Shown piece after piece: positions 8,413 to 18,880 of a stretch of DNA of 64,000 nucleotides (the first letter of the stretch is position 1; the number at the start of each line of letters is the position of its first letter). The DNA is from Saccharomycodes ludwigii (Eukaryota > Ascomycota > Saccharomycetes > Saccharomycodales > Saccharomycodaceae). The notes below the pieces were generated by a model. It ran no database searches and was not told where the DNA came from. It was given only the letters and a program-made list of their open reading frames with translations. The translations under genes were made by a program, and so were the position numbers. The stretch is from contig NC_060201.1 of assembly GCF_020623625.1 (NCBI RefSeq), positions 434,001 to 498,000 on the forward strand, written 5' to 3'.

Positions 8413-11094
8413 ATGAAAATTTTAAAAGTGCCTTGGCTAGGCCATATAGACGAACATAGAAAATATGAAGTTTATACAGTAGACATATCTAAAGACAATG
8501 AGCATGTAGCAACAGGTGGTTTGGACGGATTAGTTAAAATATGGTCCTTATCTTCAATAATTAACGTACAGCATCAAGAAAAACAAACTCCAATTAACAA
8601 ACAAAAACCATTGGCTAGCATGAGTAGGCATACAGGAGCAGTTACAGTTGTAAAGTTTTCGCCTGACGGAAAATATCTAGCTACTGGGTCAGACGATAGA
8701 ATTATATTGATATGGGAGAAAGAGTCAACAATCTCCCCATCAGTGTCAACAGTAGAAGCAACAATTAATGTGAATAGTGCGTTTGGGTCAGATAGGAGTG
8801 ATGAACATTGGGTAGTAAGAAAAAGATTAGCCGCCCATGAAAATGATATACAAGACCTTTGCTGGTCTCCTGATTCTAGTTTGTTGGTTTCGGTTGGTCT
8901 AGACAGAAGCATCCTTGTATGGAACGGGATAACGTTTGAAAAAATTAAAAAATTTGATGTACATAATTCGCATGTAAAAGGTGTAATTTTTGATCCTGCA
9001 AATAAATATTTTGCTACGGCATCCGATGATAGAACAGTGAAAATTTTCAGGTATCACAAGAATGATGGAGATTTAAGCTTTTCAATTGAATCAGTTGTTA
9101 CAGAGCCCTTTAAGGGGTCTCCGTTGACCACATATTTTAGAAGATTATCTTGGTCTCCAGATGGGCAACATATAGCAGTGCCCAATGCAACAAATGGGCC
9201 CGTTTCGTCAGTAGCAATTATTGATAGAGGGAGCTGGGACTCTGATATTAGCTTGATTGGCCATGTGGAGCCAACTGAAGTAGCCAGGTTTAATCCCAGA
9301 TTATACAAAAAGGAAAAGAAAAGTACAGTTGGGAACAAAGAAATTGATACTACCAAGGGAAACAAAAACGATCAAGGAACAGCGGAAAAAGAAGAAGAAG
9401 TTGATTCTATCGTGTGTACTGCGGGTCGAGATAAGTCACTGGTGTTATGGACTACTAATAGGGAAAGACCAATATTTATATCATATGACATTGCACTTAA
9501 GTCTATAACTGATATGTGTTGGAATCCTACGGGTAACATTTTGTTAGTGGCATCATTAGATGGTTCCATAACCCCTGTAATATTCCATGAAAACGAATTG
9601 GGCACTCCAATACCTTTGGAGGAAAATATCAAATACTTGCACAGATATGGGGCAGGTAAAGAATCTAATTTATGTGCAGAAAGTGTTGATCAATTAAAGT
9701 TGGAGGAATTAGCATCGAAAGAACAGAAAAAACTGATTAAATCTTTTGCTGCAAGAAAAAAAAAAACAGAACCAATTAACATAAACAAGGATATACAGAG
9801 GACAACGGAAGAACCCAAAATAAACATTTTAATACCGAAAAGGAAAAAAGATTCGATGAAGAACATTCCATCGGCCGTTCCCACTGTGAAAATTACTAAG
9901 AGTGGTAAAAAAAGAGTGACCCCGATTTTAATATCTACTACCACCAATACGTCTGTTAGCGCATTCAAATCATCTAAAAGTGATAGCACTCGTGAAGGTA
10001 ATAAGAACAATGTTATAAAAACTAAGAAAAAAGCAAATCTCCTATTTGGCTCACAATTATCTAGATCATCATATCCGGTGCCAAGGCTGGGTGTACAAAC
10101 ATTGATTATGGGTATAAAAGACCGGTTATTTGATTCAAGCGTTAATAATATTGAAACCAAAGAGAACGTCAATGGATTGACTAGTAATAGGCATTCTTCA
10201 AATTGGAAAATTCCCAGCAGTGAAAATACAAAGAATGATATTGCATATTCGTCTCCGCTTCAAAAACCTCGCCAATTGGTACTTAAAAAGGCAAAGATAG
10301 ATAATATCAGTGGTAGTGGCGCTATTAACATACAATATAGTTCATATCATCGTATTTTGCCCGATGACGATATTGTAATAGTTCAATATGGTGAAAACAT
10401 AGAAGCATTGCATATCTTGGAGATCAAAAATGGGGTGGAAAGATCTATTCAATTTGATAAAGAGGCACTATTGGAAAACCCAACAAAATTATGTGGGTAT
10501 CATGAAGGTAAATTAACAATGACTGCTTATCTACCGGAAGTAGTAAACTGTGCCATTGGTTCTACCAAATGTCAATGCTGGATAATTGCCACCACCGAAG
10601 GCTCTATTTATATTTTTTCAGAAAATGGAAAATTAAAAATGCCAAAGTTATCTATCGGGTACAAGATTATCAAGTTAGAAATACATAATGAGTGTTATTT
10701 GGTAGCTCTTAGCGAAAATGGATTGTTTTTTTGTTGGGATCTGTTGAATTGCAGATCCATTTTTCAGAAAATATCTATAGCACCATTATTGGTGGATGAA
10801 GGTAGTTTACAATCTGGTGGCAAAGTTAGAGTTGATAGAAAGTTAGTCAAATTTCATTTAGATATTAAAGCCATGGAATTGGAAGTGATCATAAAAAGAA
10901 ATGACAATGAGGAAGAGTTCAAAAACAAAAAAAAAAAAAAGACTTTGATTATAACATTGAAATTCATAATGATAAAATGTTATGTTCGTATGTTTGGAAT
11001 AATGCTATGGGATGTTGGTTTAGGTCCAAAAACACGAAGGCGGCCGATGCCGGCGAGCGAACGGAGTCATCATAATATTTGCATATATAATTAA
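8413..11094 (+). CDS. HIR1: HIR histone chaperone subunit Hir1, with a probable late frameshift
   Basis: Hir1 is the WD40 subunit of the HIR complex, which deposits H3-H4 independently of replication and represses histone genes in the nucleus. The first ~400 residues carry about seven WD repeats, starting MKILKVPWLGHIDEHRKYEVY. The HIRA B-domain core, which binds Asf1, is visible near residue 496 (KSGKKRVTPILIS). A Hira/TLE-like C-terminal domain follows. The frame given encodes 893 aa, but after a run of 14 A (10927-10940) the tail looks foreign and basic. The phase-shifted frame from 10941 gives SYVWNNAMGCWFRS, which resembles the end of Hira domains, and stops at 11073-11075. A missing A in the assembly or a real polymorphism is likely. 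HIR1 faces SLA1 here as in S. cerevisiae, with LEU1 between them. Confidence 0.92.
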   Translation: MKILKVPWLGHIDEHRKYEVYTVDISKDNEHVATGGLDGLVKIWSLSSIINVQHQEKQTPINKQKPLASMSRHTGAVTVVKFSPDGKYLATGSDDRIILIWEKESTISPSVSTVEATINVNSAFGSDRSDEHWVVRKRLAAHENDIQDLCWSPDSSLLVSVGLDRSILVWNGITFEKIKKFDVHNSHVKGVIFDPANKYFATASDDRTVKIFRYHKNDGDLSFSIESVVTEPFKGSPLTTYFRRLSWSPDGQHIAVPNATNGPVSSVAIIDRGSWDSDISLIGHVEPTEVARFNPRLYKKEKKSTVGNKEIDTTKGNKNDQGTAEKEEEVDSIVCTAGRDKSLVLWTTNRERPIFISYDIALKSITDMCWNPTGNILLVASLDGSITPVIFHENELGTPIPLEENIKYLHRYGAGKESNLCAESVDQLKLEELASKEQKKLIKSFAARKKKTEPININKDIQRTTEEPKINILIPKRKKDSMKNIPSAVPTVKITKSGKKRVTPILISTTTNTSVSAFKSSKSDSTREGNKNNVIKTKKKANLLFGSQLSRSSYPVPRLGVQTLIMGIKDRLFDSSVNNIETKENVNGLTSNRHSSNWKIPSSENTKNDIAYSSPLQKPRQLVLKKAKIDNISGSGAINIQYSSYHRILPDDDIVIVQYGENIEALHILEIKNGVERSIQFDKEALLENPTKLCGYHEGKLTMTAYLPEVVNCAIGSTKCQCWIIATTEGSIYIFSENGKLKMPKLSIGYKIIKLEIHNECYLVALSENGLFFCWDLLNCRSIFQKISIAPLLVDEGSLQSGGKVRVDRKLVKFHLDIKAMELEVIIKRNDNEEEFKNKKKKKTLIITLKFIMIKCYVRMFGIMLWDVGLGPKTRRRPMPASERSHHNICIYN
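11064..11070 (-). promoter_or_regulatory. Possible Gcn4 site upstream of LEU1
   Basis: The heptamer reads ATGACTC on the minus strand, a half-perfect Gcn4 element, about 350 bp before the LEU1 start. It overlaps the end of HIR1, so it may be chance. Confidence 0.25.
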
Positions 11095-11127
11095 ATGCTT
11101 TTTTTTTTTTTTTGGTTGTTTAATTCG

Positions 11128-11137
11128 CCGGTACCGG
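11128..11137. promoter_or_regulatory. Leu3 binding site upstream of LEU1
   Basis: The palindrome CCGGTACCGG is a perfect match to the Leu3 consensus CCGGNNCCGG. It lies 280-290 bp before the LEU1 ATG. Leu3 is the zinc-cluster regulator that senses alpha-isopropylmalate, the substrate of Leu1, and LEU1 is one of its targets in S. cerevisiae. GC-rich palindromes are rare in this AT-rich window, which makes chance unlikely. Confidence 0.82.
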
Positions 11138-11417
11138 TGATTCCTTAACCAAATTTTTTGTTCACCATGCGTTATTGACTTGCGGGTTCCAAAATTATTT
11201 CGACGGGAAAAAAAAAAAAAAAATTAATGTCTAAGCATCAAAGATTTATTATAAATTTATATATAAGAAGAGTGATATTTATTTATTTATTTTTTTTTTT
11301 TTCTTCTTTTTTTTTCTGCTCACATCTCTTTATTGTATTTTGTAGAATGGAATATTGAAAGATATATATTATTACCAAAAAAAAAGAAAATCAGATAAAA
11401 AGACAGAAAAATAAAAC

Positions 11418-13751
11418 ATGTCAACCACTCAAAAGACATTATACGACAAGGTTTTCGAAGACCATGTTGTTCACAAGGATGAATCTAATTCATACTTGTT
11501 ATATATTGACAGACACTTAGTCCATGAAGTTACCTCCCCACAGGCTTTTGAGGGTTTAAAAAATGCCGACAGAAAAGTTAGAAGAACTGATTGTACTTTA
11601 GCCACTGTTGACCACAATATCCCAACTATTTCTAGAAAATCATTTAAAAACATTGATACCTTTATTAGTCAGCCAGATTCTCGTTTACAAGTTAAAACTT
11701 TAGAGCAAAATGTCAAGGATTTTGATGTCACCTTTTTCGGCATGACTGATTCCAGACAGGGGATTGTTCATGTTATTGGACCCGAACAAGGGTTTACTTT
11801 GCCAGGTACCACTGTTGTTTGTGGTGATTCCCATACTTCTACTCATGGTGCCTTTGGTGCTTTGGCATTTGGTATTGGTACTTCTGAAGTTGAGCATGTG
11901 TTGGCTACACAAACTATCATCCAATCTAAATCTAAAAACATGAGAATCTTCATTGAAGGTAAATTATCACCAGGTGTCACCTCAAAGGATTTAATCTTGC
12001 ACATCATCGGTGTTATTGGTACTGCTGGTGGTACTGGCTGTGTCATTGAATTTGCCGGAGAAGCCATTGAAGACTTAACTATGGAAGCTAGAATGTCCAT
12101 GTGTAACATGGCTATTGAAGCTGGTGCAAGAGCCGGTATGATCAAGCCTGATGAAACCACCTATAATTATGTCAAAGGGCGTCCATTAGCTCCAAAGGGT
12201 GAAGAATGGGAAAAGGCATTAAAATACTGGAAAACTTTGTACTCAGATGAAGGTGCCCATTTTGATTATGATATTACTATTAAAGCCGTTGATATTATTC
12301 CAACCATTACTTGGGGTACTTCTCCTCAAGACGCCTTGCCAATCACGGCCAGTGTTCCTGATCCAAGTAATGTCAAGGATGTGATTAAGAAATCAGGTAT
12401 GGAAAGAGCTTTGAAATATATGGGTTTGAAAGCTAATACTCCATTGAAAGAAATTACGATTGACAAAGTTTTTATTGGTTCCTGTACCAATTCTCGTATT
12501 GAAGATTTGAGAGCTGCTGCCAAAGTAGTTAAGGGGTATAAGAAAGCCCCAACTGTTAAACTGGCTATGGTTGTTCCAGGCTCCGGGTTAATTAAGCAGC
12601 GTGCTGAAGCTGAAGGTTTAGATAAAATCTTTGAAGATGCTGGTTTTGAATGGAGAGAAGCCGGTTGTTCCATGTGTTTGGGTATGAATCCTGATATTTT
12701 GGATCCAGAGGAACGTTGTGCCTCAACTTCCAACAGAAACTTTGAAGGTCGTCAAGGTGCTTTGTCCAGAACACATTTGATGTCACCTGCCATGGCTGCA
12801 GCTGCTGGTATTAATGGTCATTTTGTTGATATTAGAGAGCACGTTTACAAGGATGGCGATATTGCTAAAGTCCCAATTGTTGCTCAAGAAGAAGATGATA
12901 AGGAGTTACAAGAGAAGGTTTATGAACATGAAAAGGCTCCTTTACAACCTGGTGAAACTGTTGAAGAGGAAATACAAGATGAAATTAATGATATTCCACC
13001 AAATGATCATACCTTGGAAGAACATTCTCCAAAAAAGGAAGCTGTTCCTTCTAGTATGCAACCATTTTTAGTTTTGACTGGTATTGCTGCCCCATTAGAT
13101 AAGGCTAATGTTGACACTGATGCAATTATTCCTAAACAATTTTTGAAAACCATCAAGAGAACTGGTTTGAAAGCTGGTTTATTTTATGAATGGCGTTTTA
13201 GAAAAGATACTAATGGCAAAGACCAAGAGACCGATTTTGTTTTGAATGTTGAGCCATATAGAAACGCTGAGATTTTAGTTGTGACTGGGGACAATTTCGG
13301 ATGTGGTTCTTCTAGAGAACATGCTCCTTGGGCTTTAAAAGATTTTGGTATTAAATCCATAATTGCTCCATCTTTTGGTGATATTTTCTACAACAATTCC
13401 TTTAAAAATGGTTTGTTACCAATTAGATTGCCACAGGAGACTATTGCAAGTGTTTTGTACCCATTGGCCAAAAAGGGTATTAAGTTGACAATTGATTTGC
13501 CAAAACAACAAATCTTGGATCCAGAGGGTAACGTTTTAATTGAAAAGTTTGATGTTGAACCATTTAGAAAACACTGTCTGGTCAATGGCTTAGATGATAT
13601 TGGTATCACATTGCAAAAGGAAGAATTCATTAATAAATATGAAGCTATTAGAAGAGAAAAGTTTTCTTTCTTAGAAGGTGGTGCTAAATTAATTAAGCCA
13701 ATTAAAGGCACGAAAAAGAGCCCATACGGTAACACTGCCCAAGAGTGGTGA
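11418..13751 (+). CDS. LEU1: 3-isopropylmalate dehydratase (isopropylmalate isomerase)
   Basis: Leu1 isomerises 2-isopropylmalate to 3-isopropylmalate, the second dedicated step of leucine synthesis, in the cytosol. The protein has 777 aa, against 779 in S. cerevisiae. It fuses the two bacterial subunits: a LeuC-like [4Fe-4S] domain (about 1-480) with cluster ligands Cys356 (GSCTNS), Cys417 and Cys420 (CSMC), and a LeuD-like swivel domain (about 550-777) with [12 protein letters not shown]. An acidic linker joins them. The HIGVVGTAGGTG-type stretch ([18 protein letters not shown]) is intact. Codon use is biased toward high-expression codons compared with most neighbours. The Leu3 palindrome upstream points to control by isopropylmalate levels. 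In S. cerevisiae LEU1 and PMA1 are adjacent; here they are 21 kb apart. Confidence 0.97.
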   Translation: MSTTQKTLYDKVFEDHVVHKDESNSYLLYIDRHLVHEVTSPQAFEGLKNADRKVRRTDCTLATVDHNIPTISRKSFKNIDTFISQPDSRLQVKTLEQNVKDFDVTFFGMTDSRQGIVHVIGPEQGFTLPGTTVVCGDSHTSTHGAFGALAFGIGTSEVEHVLATQTIIQSKSKNMRIFIEGKLSPGVTSKDLILHIIGVIGTAGGTGCVIEFAGEAIEDLTMEARMSMCNMAIEAGARAGMIKPDETTYNYVKGRPLAPKGEEWEKALKYWKTLYSDEGAHFDYDITIKAVDIIPTITWGTSPQDALPITASVPDPSNVKDVIKKSGMERALKYMGLKANTPLKEITIDKVFIGSCTNSRIEDLRAAAKVVKGYKKAPTVKLAMVVPGSGLIKQRAEAEGLDKIFEDAGFEWREAGCSMCLGMNPDILDPEERCASTSNRNFEGRQGALSRTHLMSPAMAAAAGINGHFVDIREHVYKDGDIAKVPIVAQEEDDKELQEKVYEHEKAPLQPGETVEEEIQDEINDIPPNDHTLEEHSPKKEAVPSSMQPFLVLTGIAAPLDKANVDTDAIIPKQFLKTIKRTGLKAGLFYEWRFRKDTNGKDQETDFVLNVEPYRNAEILVVTGDNFGCGSSREHAPWALKDFGIKSIIAPSFGDIFYNNSFKNGLLPIRLPQETIASVLYPLAKKGIKLTIDLPKQQILDPEGNVLIEKFDVEPFRKHCLVNGLDDIGITLQKEEFINKYEAIRREKFSFLEGGAKLIKPIKGTKKSPYGNTAQEW

Positions 13752-14317
13752 TTGCAAGAAGTTTTTTTTTACTTGTAATCATTTATTTATTTATTAAACA
13801 ATTACTTAGGAATTGTTTATCTTTGGTTTTTGGTACAAAAAAAAAAAGACAGAAACCTATCTATTTATTATTTATTTATTAATTTATTTAACTATTTATT
13901 TATTTATTTACTTATTTATTTAATGTATCGACTAACATAATTCAGTTAACTTTAATTGTTCAATGTATTTGTTATAACTTGTATAATTCTCTTTTCTAAA
14001 ACAGGTTGTAAGAGATTACTCAATCCTGTTGATGCATACAAAAAAAAACGTATATGTATATATATATGTTGATAGTTTTTTATAAGCAAGGAAGAGTAGT
14101 TTAAAAAAAAAAAAAAATAAAATAAAATAAAATAAAATAAAATAAAATAAAATAAAATAAAATAAAATAAAATAAAATAAAATAAAATAAAATAAAACAA
14201 AATATTCTTACAAAAAAAAAAACTTAAATCTAATAATAACAATAAAAACTTATATATAACGTGGCTTAATTCCAAATTGGTCCCCTTTCTCAATTATATT
14301 ATGTGTAAAATAGATAG
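13752..14317. other. LEU1-SLA1 convergent intergenic region
   Basis: This 566-bp spacer between two 3' ends contains degenerate ATTT/TTTA repeats (about 13786-13922) and the AAAAT pentamer array at 14118-14196. No gene is visible. Confidence 0.6.
14118..14196. repeat. (TAAAA)n microsatellite, about 16 copies
   Basis: The pentamer TAAAA repeats almost perfectly for about 79 bp, preceded by an A tract. It lies downstream of the SLA1 stop codon, so it may be transcribed as part of the 3' UTR. Expect length variation between strains. Confidence 0.9.
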
Positions 14318-17300
14318 CTACTGAAATCCAAATGGATTATCTGGAGTAGCATTAAATAAATTGGCTTGCTGTTGTTGTTGCTGTTGCTGTTGTGGGCCAT
14401 TCCCAAAGCCGAACCCTGTTGGTTGAGACTGAATGGGTTGTTGATGATTATAAATGTTCATATTTGACAGTGATGCAGACAGGTCATTGTTAACACCGCC
14501 ACCAACTTGTGATGTACCAAAAGATGTTTGCGGCATTGGGGCAATACCCCCTGTTTTTTGTAATGTTATGCCAAAATTAGATTGAGGAACAAATCCGGTG
14601 TTTGTAGCTTGAGGAGCCATAATGCCGCCGGTTAAGGCTGGGTTCATGCCTCCAGTTAGGGCTGGATTCATATTACCAGTGAAAGCTGGATTCATACCAC
14701 CAGTAAAAGCTGGATTCATACCACCAGTAAAAGCTGGGTTCATGCCTCCAGTTAAAGCTGGATTCATATTACCATTTGTCGTAAGAGCACCAAAAGATGT
14801 TTGTGGCATAATATTTGCGCCGCCAGTTAGAAGCGGAACCCCAAAGGAAGTCTGTGGCATTATATTAGCACCGCCAGTCAAAGCTGAAGCACCCCCTGTT
14901 AAGACAGGGTTCATAGTATTGCCAAATGTCGTTTGAGGTAGTCCACCGGTTAGTACAGGAGCAACTGCACTTTGACCAAAAGAAGTTTGTGGCATCGCAC
15001 CACCCGTCCTCTGTTGAAATGCTAAGTTGTTATTAGTAAATGAAGTTTGTGGAATTGTACCATTGGCGCCACCAGTTAGCTGCGAAGAAACAGCAAAATT
15101 ATTGGCAAAAGATGGTTGAGGTAAACCACCGGTTACTTGAGGGGCACTAGCACCAAAGGTTGTTTGTGGCATCAAGCCACCGGTATTAATAGGAACCAAT
15201 CCACCGCCAGTTTTTTGAACGGGCAAAATAACAGCATTTCCACCGGTTGCTATGGGTTTCAATGCACCAAAAGTGGTTTGAGGCATACCGCCAGTTAACG
15301 CAGGGTTTAAGGCACCGCCAGTTAACGCAGGGTTTAAGGCACCGCCAGTTAACGCAGGGTTTAAGGCACCACCAGTTAATGCAGGGTTTAAAACACCACC
15401 GGTTAATGCAGGATTAAAGGCACCACCGGTTAATGCAGGGTTTAATGTACCAAACGTAGTTTGTGGCATCATGCCAACACCGCCGGTAACAATAGGCATG
15501 ACCATAATGGGCAAAATGTTGTTACCACCGGTTTTAAATGGATTCAAAGGAGCAATCCCGCCGGTTTTGACAGGAGATAAAGAAGTTTCTGGCGGATTGT
15601 TCACAGTAGCAGTAGGAGTATATTTTGGCTCTTGTGCTGACTGGGTTCCTGTTTTGATAGCTTCTAATTCTTTTAATGGAATTGGAGTTGGGGCCTTTGC
15701 AGGCTCTAGAGGTTTTAGGTCCAACAAATCTTGCATTGAATTTTGAAATTCCGACTTTAGCGCTGCAGGAGCAGTGGTAGCAGCAGTGGCGGCAGCAGGC
15801 TTAACAGTCCAAGCACGGTCGTCAATGGTTGCAGATACAGCATCCGACTTTTGCTCACTGGCATTGGCAGTAGGCAATAAAGAATCTCTAACTTTTTCTG
15901 TTGGTAAATTAGCACCACCAGTTTTGTTAATTTTCAAAGAGCCATCAGGAGCAGAGAACATGCCACCAGCAGCAGATGTTTGGCTAGGTTGTGGTTGTTG
16001 TTCTTGGATTCTACCAAATTTGTTGTCTAGGTACTTCATGACTCTAATAATATCACCTTCACGCAAACCCAACGTTCTTAGCATTCCTGCAGTAATCTCT
16101 GGTAGCATATCTTCGGTCAAACTTTCTCTATCAAAATTAATAGTATAACGTTGGCAGCTGTTTACATCCACACCACAGTTTAAAAAAAACTCAAACCAGT
16201 CATATTTGGGTTTTCCGTTGGAAGAAGATACAGAGGGTGTACTAGCAGCGGTGCTTGGTCTTGGTGGTTTAGCAGGAGGTAACTCTCTGGCTTCTGTAGA
16301 TTCCTGCATCCTTCTTTGGCGTTCTTGCTGTTCCTTTTCATACCTTAAATCTTCTCTCTGTTGATCCAATAACTGACTAGCTTTTCTTAGCTCAGTTAAT
16401 TCCTGTTCTCTCAATTGTTTATCCTTTTCACGCTCTTCGCGGTCTTTAGCCCTTCTTCTTCTTTCACGTTCTTTATCAATTGCAGACATACCGGCAGTAT
16501 TAACATTATTCCCACTATTATTACCACCATTAGAAACAGGTGCATTGTCAGAATCGTTACTTAAGGAAGATTTGTACCTATCTAAAGAGAACCCAGTGAC
16601 TTTTTCTACATAGCATAAATCGCTATCACTCAATTTTTCTGCAGGAACAGCAATTTTAACCCCATTAACTTTATGCAAATGGATCTTACCCTCAGCACAA
16701 CCAACAAATTCAGCTTCAACTTTAAAGGAACCGGTTCTATCCATCCACATACGTGTCTTAGCAGGATTAGGATATTGTTTGGATTTTTTAGAATCATTTT
16801 CATCTCTAGCAGCAGTATTGTTGTTGTTGTTGTTGTTGTTGTTATCGCTTCTTGAAAATGATCTGGCACGGGACCTTTTATTGGCATTAGAAGAAGAACG
16901 ATCCCTAGTATTGTTGATATTTGACCCTTCATAATCTTGACCAGCATCATCTTTCCAACTGCTGTCAGTAGGCTTCTTCTTGGAGAAAATTGATTTCCTT
17001 CTTGAGACTGAGGCAGAAGTAAACTTGTTTTTCAAACTACCCATCATAGAAGACAATTGGCTAACATTATGCAAAAAATCTGCTGGAACCAGACCTCTTT
17101 CACCAGTATCAACAATTTCAACCAACGTCCAATTTTTAGAAGAGGTATCGTCAATAACATTAACCACTTCTCCTGATGTGACGGATATTTCCTTTGGCGC
17201 TTCAGCAATAAAGTCTTCAAGCACTTTAGCTTGTTTTTTGCTCCCATTTCCAAAACCACCAGCTTTTTTACCTGAAGCAGTAGCGTTTTGGACTTCTTTT

Positions 17301-18370
17301 AAACCAGCAGAAGAATAGACACCCTTCAACTCGCCCAAAACAGCAACAATCTCATCAGCAACTTTACTATTGCCAGTATGGAATTCTAAACTAGCTGGTG
17401 GGTTAGTGAACTCCAAGAATAAATGTTTCTTTTCATTATCATAACTAACTAAATCGGCAACATTCCATTGTTCAGGGACTGAATCGGCATTAGATGAGGT
17501 GTAGAAAATAGTGTTATTGCCTATAGCTAATTTACACTTTACCTTTTTACGACCTAAAATTTCTTGAATAATCCAACTGTGAAATTGAGTGCTTGCCGCG
17601 TTAATATTTCTATTATAGGGATCCGCATTATTGACATCATCATTGCCATATATATTATCACTTGGTGCCATTGAAACAGGTCTAGCTGGTTTAGCAGGGA
17701 GAAAATCATCTTCTTGGTTGTTACCATTGGGTCTAGCCGGTTTTGGAGGTGGTAGAGCAAAGTCATCATCCTCATAAGCACCAGTGTTGTAACCTTGTTG
17801 TGCCTGATCATTTTCATGAATGACTACATCGGATGTAATGGGAGTAATACTAGAAGTGCTTGGTCTATCAATCCTCTGTGGTGGTGGGGGGAAAGAAATT
17901 GCATTTGCAGGTGTAGTCACAACAGGAAGTGGTTTGGTCATAGAAGCAGCAGCAGCAGGAGTTGGTGCGGCTCCGGGAATTCTCTTTTCGACATAATTAC
18001 CTGGTACAAATCCATATTCGTTGTTAGTTACATTCTTACATAGCAACCAATCGGGATCATTTTCATCATATAAGTCAAAGACATCGCCTTCTTTAAATTT
18101 TAGCTCTTCTTCGGGATTCTGAACTTGTAAATAGTCATATAGAGCAACAGTTTGGCCGATAGGTTGCATTGGTTCTACATAATTATTTGGAACCAACCCA
18201 ACAGGTTCTGTAACATCTGTGCCAATCACTCTTTTCTTTACTGTCCACCAATCATCAACTGTTGATTTTTCCAAAAGATATAATATATCACCTTCATTGA
18301 TTGCCAATTCATCAGGTGTTGTTGGTTGATAAGAGTATACAGCCTTATACACACCCAAAAATGAAGTCAT
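14318..18370 (-). CDS. SLA1: Endocytic actin regulator Sla1
   Basis: Sla1 is a clathrin adaptor and actin regulator at endocytic sites of the cell cortex. The protein has 1350 aa (1244 in S. cerevisiae). Order of domains: two SH3 domains (about 3-130; start MTSFLGVYKAVYSYQP), a Pro-rich/charged linker with PPKPARP motifs, a third SH3 (about 380-440), SHD1 (about 540-600), which binds NPFxD cargo signals, a charged coiled-coil segment, the SAM-like SHD2 (about 720-790, YDWFEFFLNCG), then a C-terminal tail of about 25 TGG-centred repeats, a poly-Q tract and DNPFGFQ at the end. The tail repeats are the class phosphorylated by Ark1/Prk1 in yeast, but most here lack the Gln at position -2. SLA1 is convergent with HIR1 and next to LDB7 in S. 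cerevisiae, which fits. Confidence 0.96.
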   Translation of the reverse strand: MTSFLGVYKAVYSYQPTTPDELAINEGDILYLLEKSTVDDWWTVKKRVIGTDVTEPVGLVPNNYVEPMQPIGQTVALYDYLQVQNPEEELKFKEGDVFDLYDENDPDWLLCKNVTNNEYGFVPGNYVEKRIPGAAPTPAAAASMTKPLPVVTTPANAISFPPPPQRIDRPSTSSITPITSDVVIHENDQAQQGYNTGAYEDDDFALPPPKPARPNGNNQEDDFLPAKPARPVSMAPSDNIYGNDDVNNADPYNRNINAASTQFHSWIIQEILGRKKVKCKLAIGNNTIFYTSSNADSVPEQWNVADLVSYDNEKKHLFLEFTNPPASLEFHTGNSKVADEIVAVLGELKGVYSSAGLKEVQNATASGKKAGGFGNGSKKQAKVLEDFIAEAPKEISVTSGEVVNVIDDTSSKNWTLVEIVDTGERGLVPADFLHNVSQLSSMMGSLKNKFTSASVSRRKSIFSKKKPTDSSWKDDAGQDYEGSNINNTRDRSSSNANKRSRARSFSRSDNNNNNNNNNTAARDENDSKKSKQYPNPAKTRMWMDRTGSFKVEAEFVGCAEGKIHLHKVNGVKIAVPAEKLSDSDLCYVEKVTGFSLDRYKSSLSNDSDNAPVSNGGNNSGNNVNTAGMSAIDKERERRRRAKDREEREKDKQLREQELTELRKASQLLDQQREDLRYEKEQQERQRRMQESTEARELPPAKPPRPSTAASTPSVSSSNGKPKYDWFEFFLNCGVDVNSCQRYTINFDRESLTEDMLPEITAGMLRTLGLREGDIIRVMKYLDNKFGRIQEQQPQPSQTSAAGGMFSAPDGSLKINKTGGANLPTEKVRDSLLPTANASEQKSDAVSATIDDRAWTVKPAAATAATTAPAALKSEFQNSMQDLLDLKPLEPAKAPTPIPLKELEAIKTGTQSAQEPKYTPTATVNNPPETSLSPVKTGGIAPLNPFKTGGNNILPIMVMPIVTGGVGMMPQTTFGTLNPALTGGAFNPALTGGVLNPALTGGALNPALTGGALNPALTGGALNPALTGGMPQTTFGALKPIATGGNAVILPVQKTGGGLVPINTGGLMPQTTFGASAPQVTGGLPQPSFANNFAVSSQLTGGANGTIPQTSFTNNNLAFQQRTGGAMPQTSFGQSAVAPVLTGGLPQTTFGNTMNPVLTGGASALTGGANIMPQTSFGVPLLTGGANIMPQTSFGALTTNGNMNPALTGGMNPAFTGGMNPAFTGGMNPAFTGNMNPALTGGMNPALTGGIMAPQATNTGFVPQSNFGITLQKTGGIAPMPQTSFGTSQVGGGVNNDLSASLSNMNIYNHQQPIQSQPTGFGFGNGPQQQQQQQQQANLFNATPDNPFGFQ

Positions 18371-18880
18371 TGTATGTGTGTTGTTGTTTTTTTTTTTTTC
18401 TTTATGTGATCTGATTATGCCTATTATTATCTTTAAAGATTAAAAACTTTACTGTGTTTATCTTTTTTATTTTTTCATTTTCTTTCTCCTTTTTTTTCAT
18501 CTTTTTTTTGTTTTTTTTCTCTTAGGAATAAAAATAATAGCCTCCGTCTCTCACTTTGCGTTAAAATTGGATGATTATTTGTATTTATGGCTGGGTAAGA
18601 TACAACTTATCCGAAGTATAGTAATTCCGTTTATTTTTTGGAACAGCAACCGGAAAACAGGTAAATTAGTCCTTGTTTTCTTTTCTCTTTTAATTTTTTT
18701 TTTAATTTTTTTTTTTTTTTTTTTTCAGTGGCAAAATAACAAGCTTATCTGGTCTTCTTTTTCCTTTTTTGCTTTTTGCTTTCACAAGCAACACTTAATT
18801 GTATTATTGAAAGTATACCAAATAAACTTAAAAATATAAGATAAGAATAAAATAGAGAAAAGAAAAAACTTTATTTACAA
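18371..18880. other. SLA1-SCL1 divergent promoter region
   Basis: This 510-bp spacer drives SLA1 (minus) and SCL1 (plus). It holds several pyrimidine tracts (18453-18520, 18676-18726) and a PACE-like element at 18727-18735. No RNA gene is visible. Confidence 0.6.
18727..18735 (+). promoter_or_regulatory. PACE-like (Rpn4) element upstream of SCL1
   Basis: AGTGGCAAA matches 8 of 9 positions of the proteasome-associated control element GGTGGCAAA. It lies about 150 bp before the start of a 20S proteasome gene, where Rpn4 sites are normally found. Confidence 0.5.
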
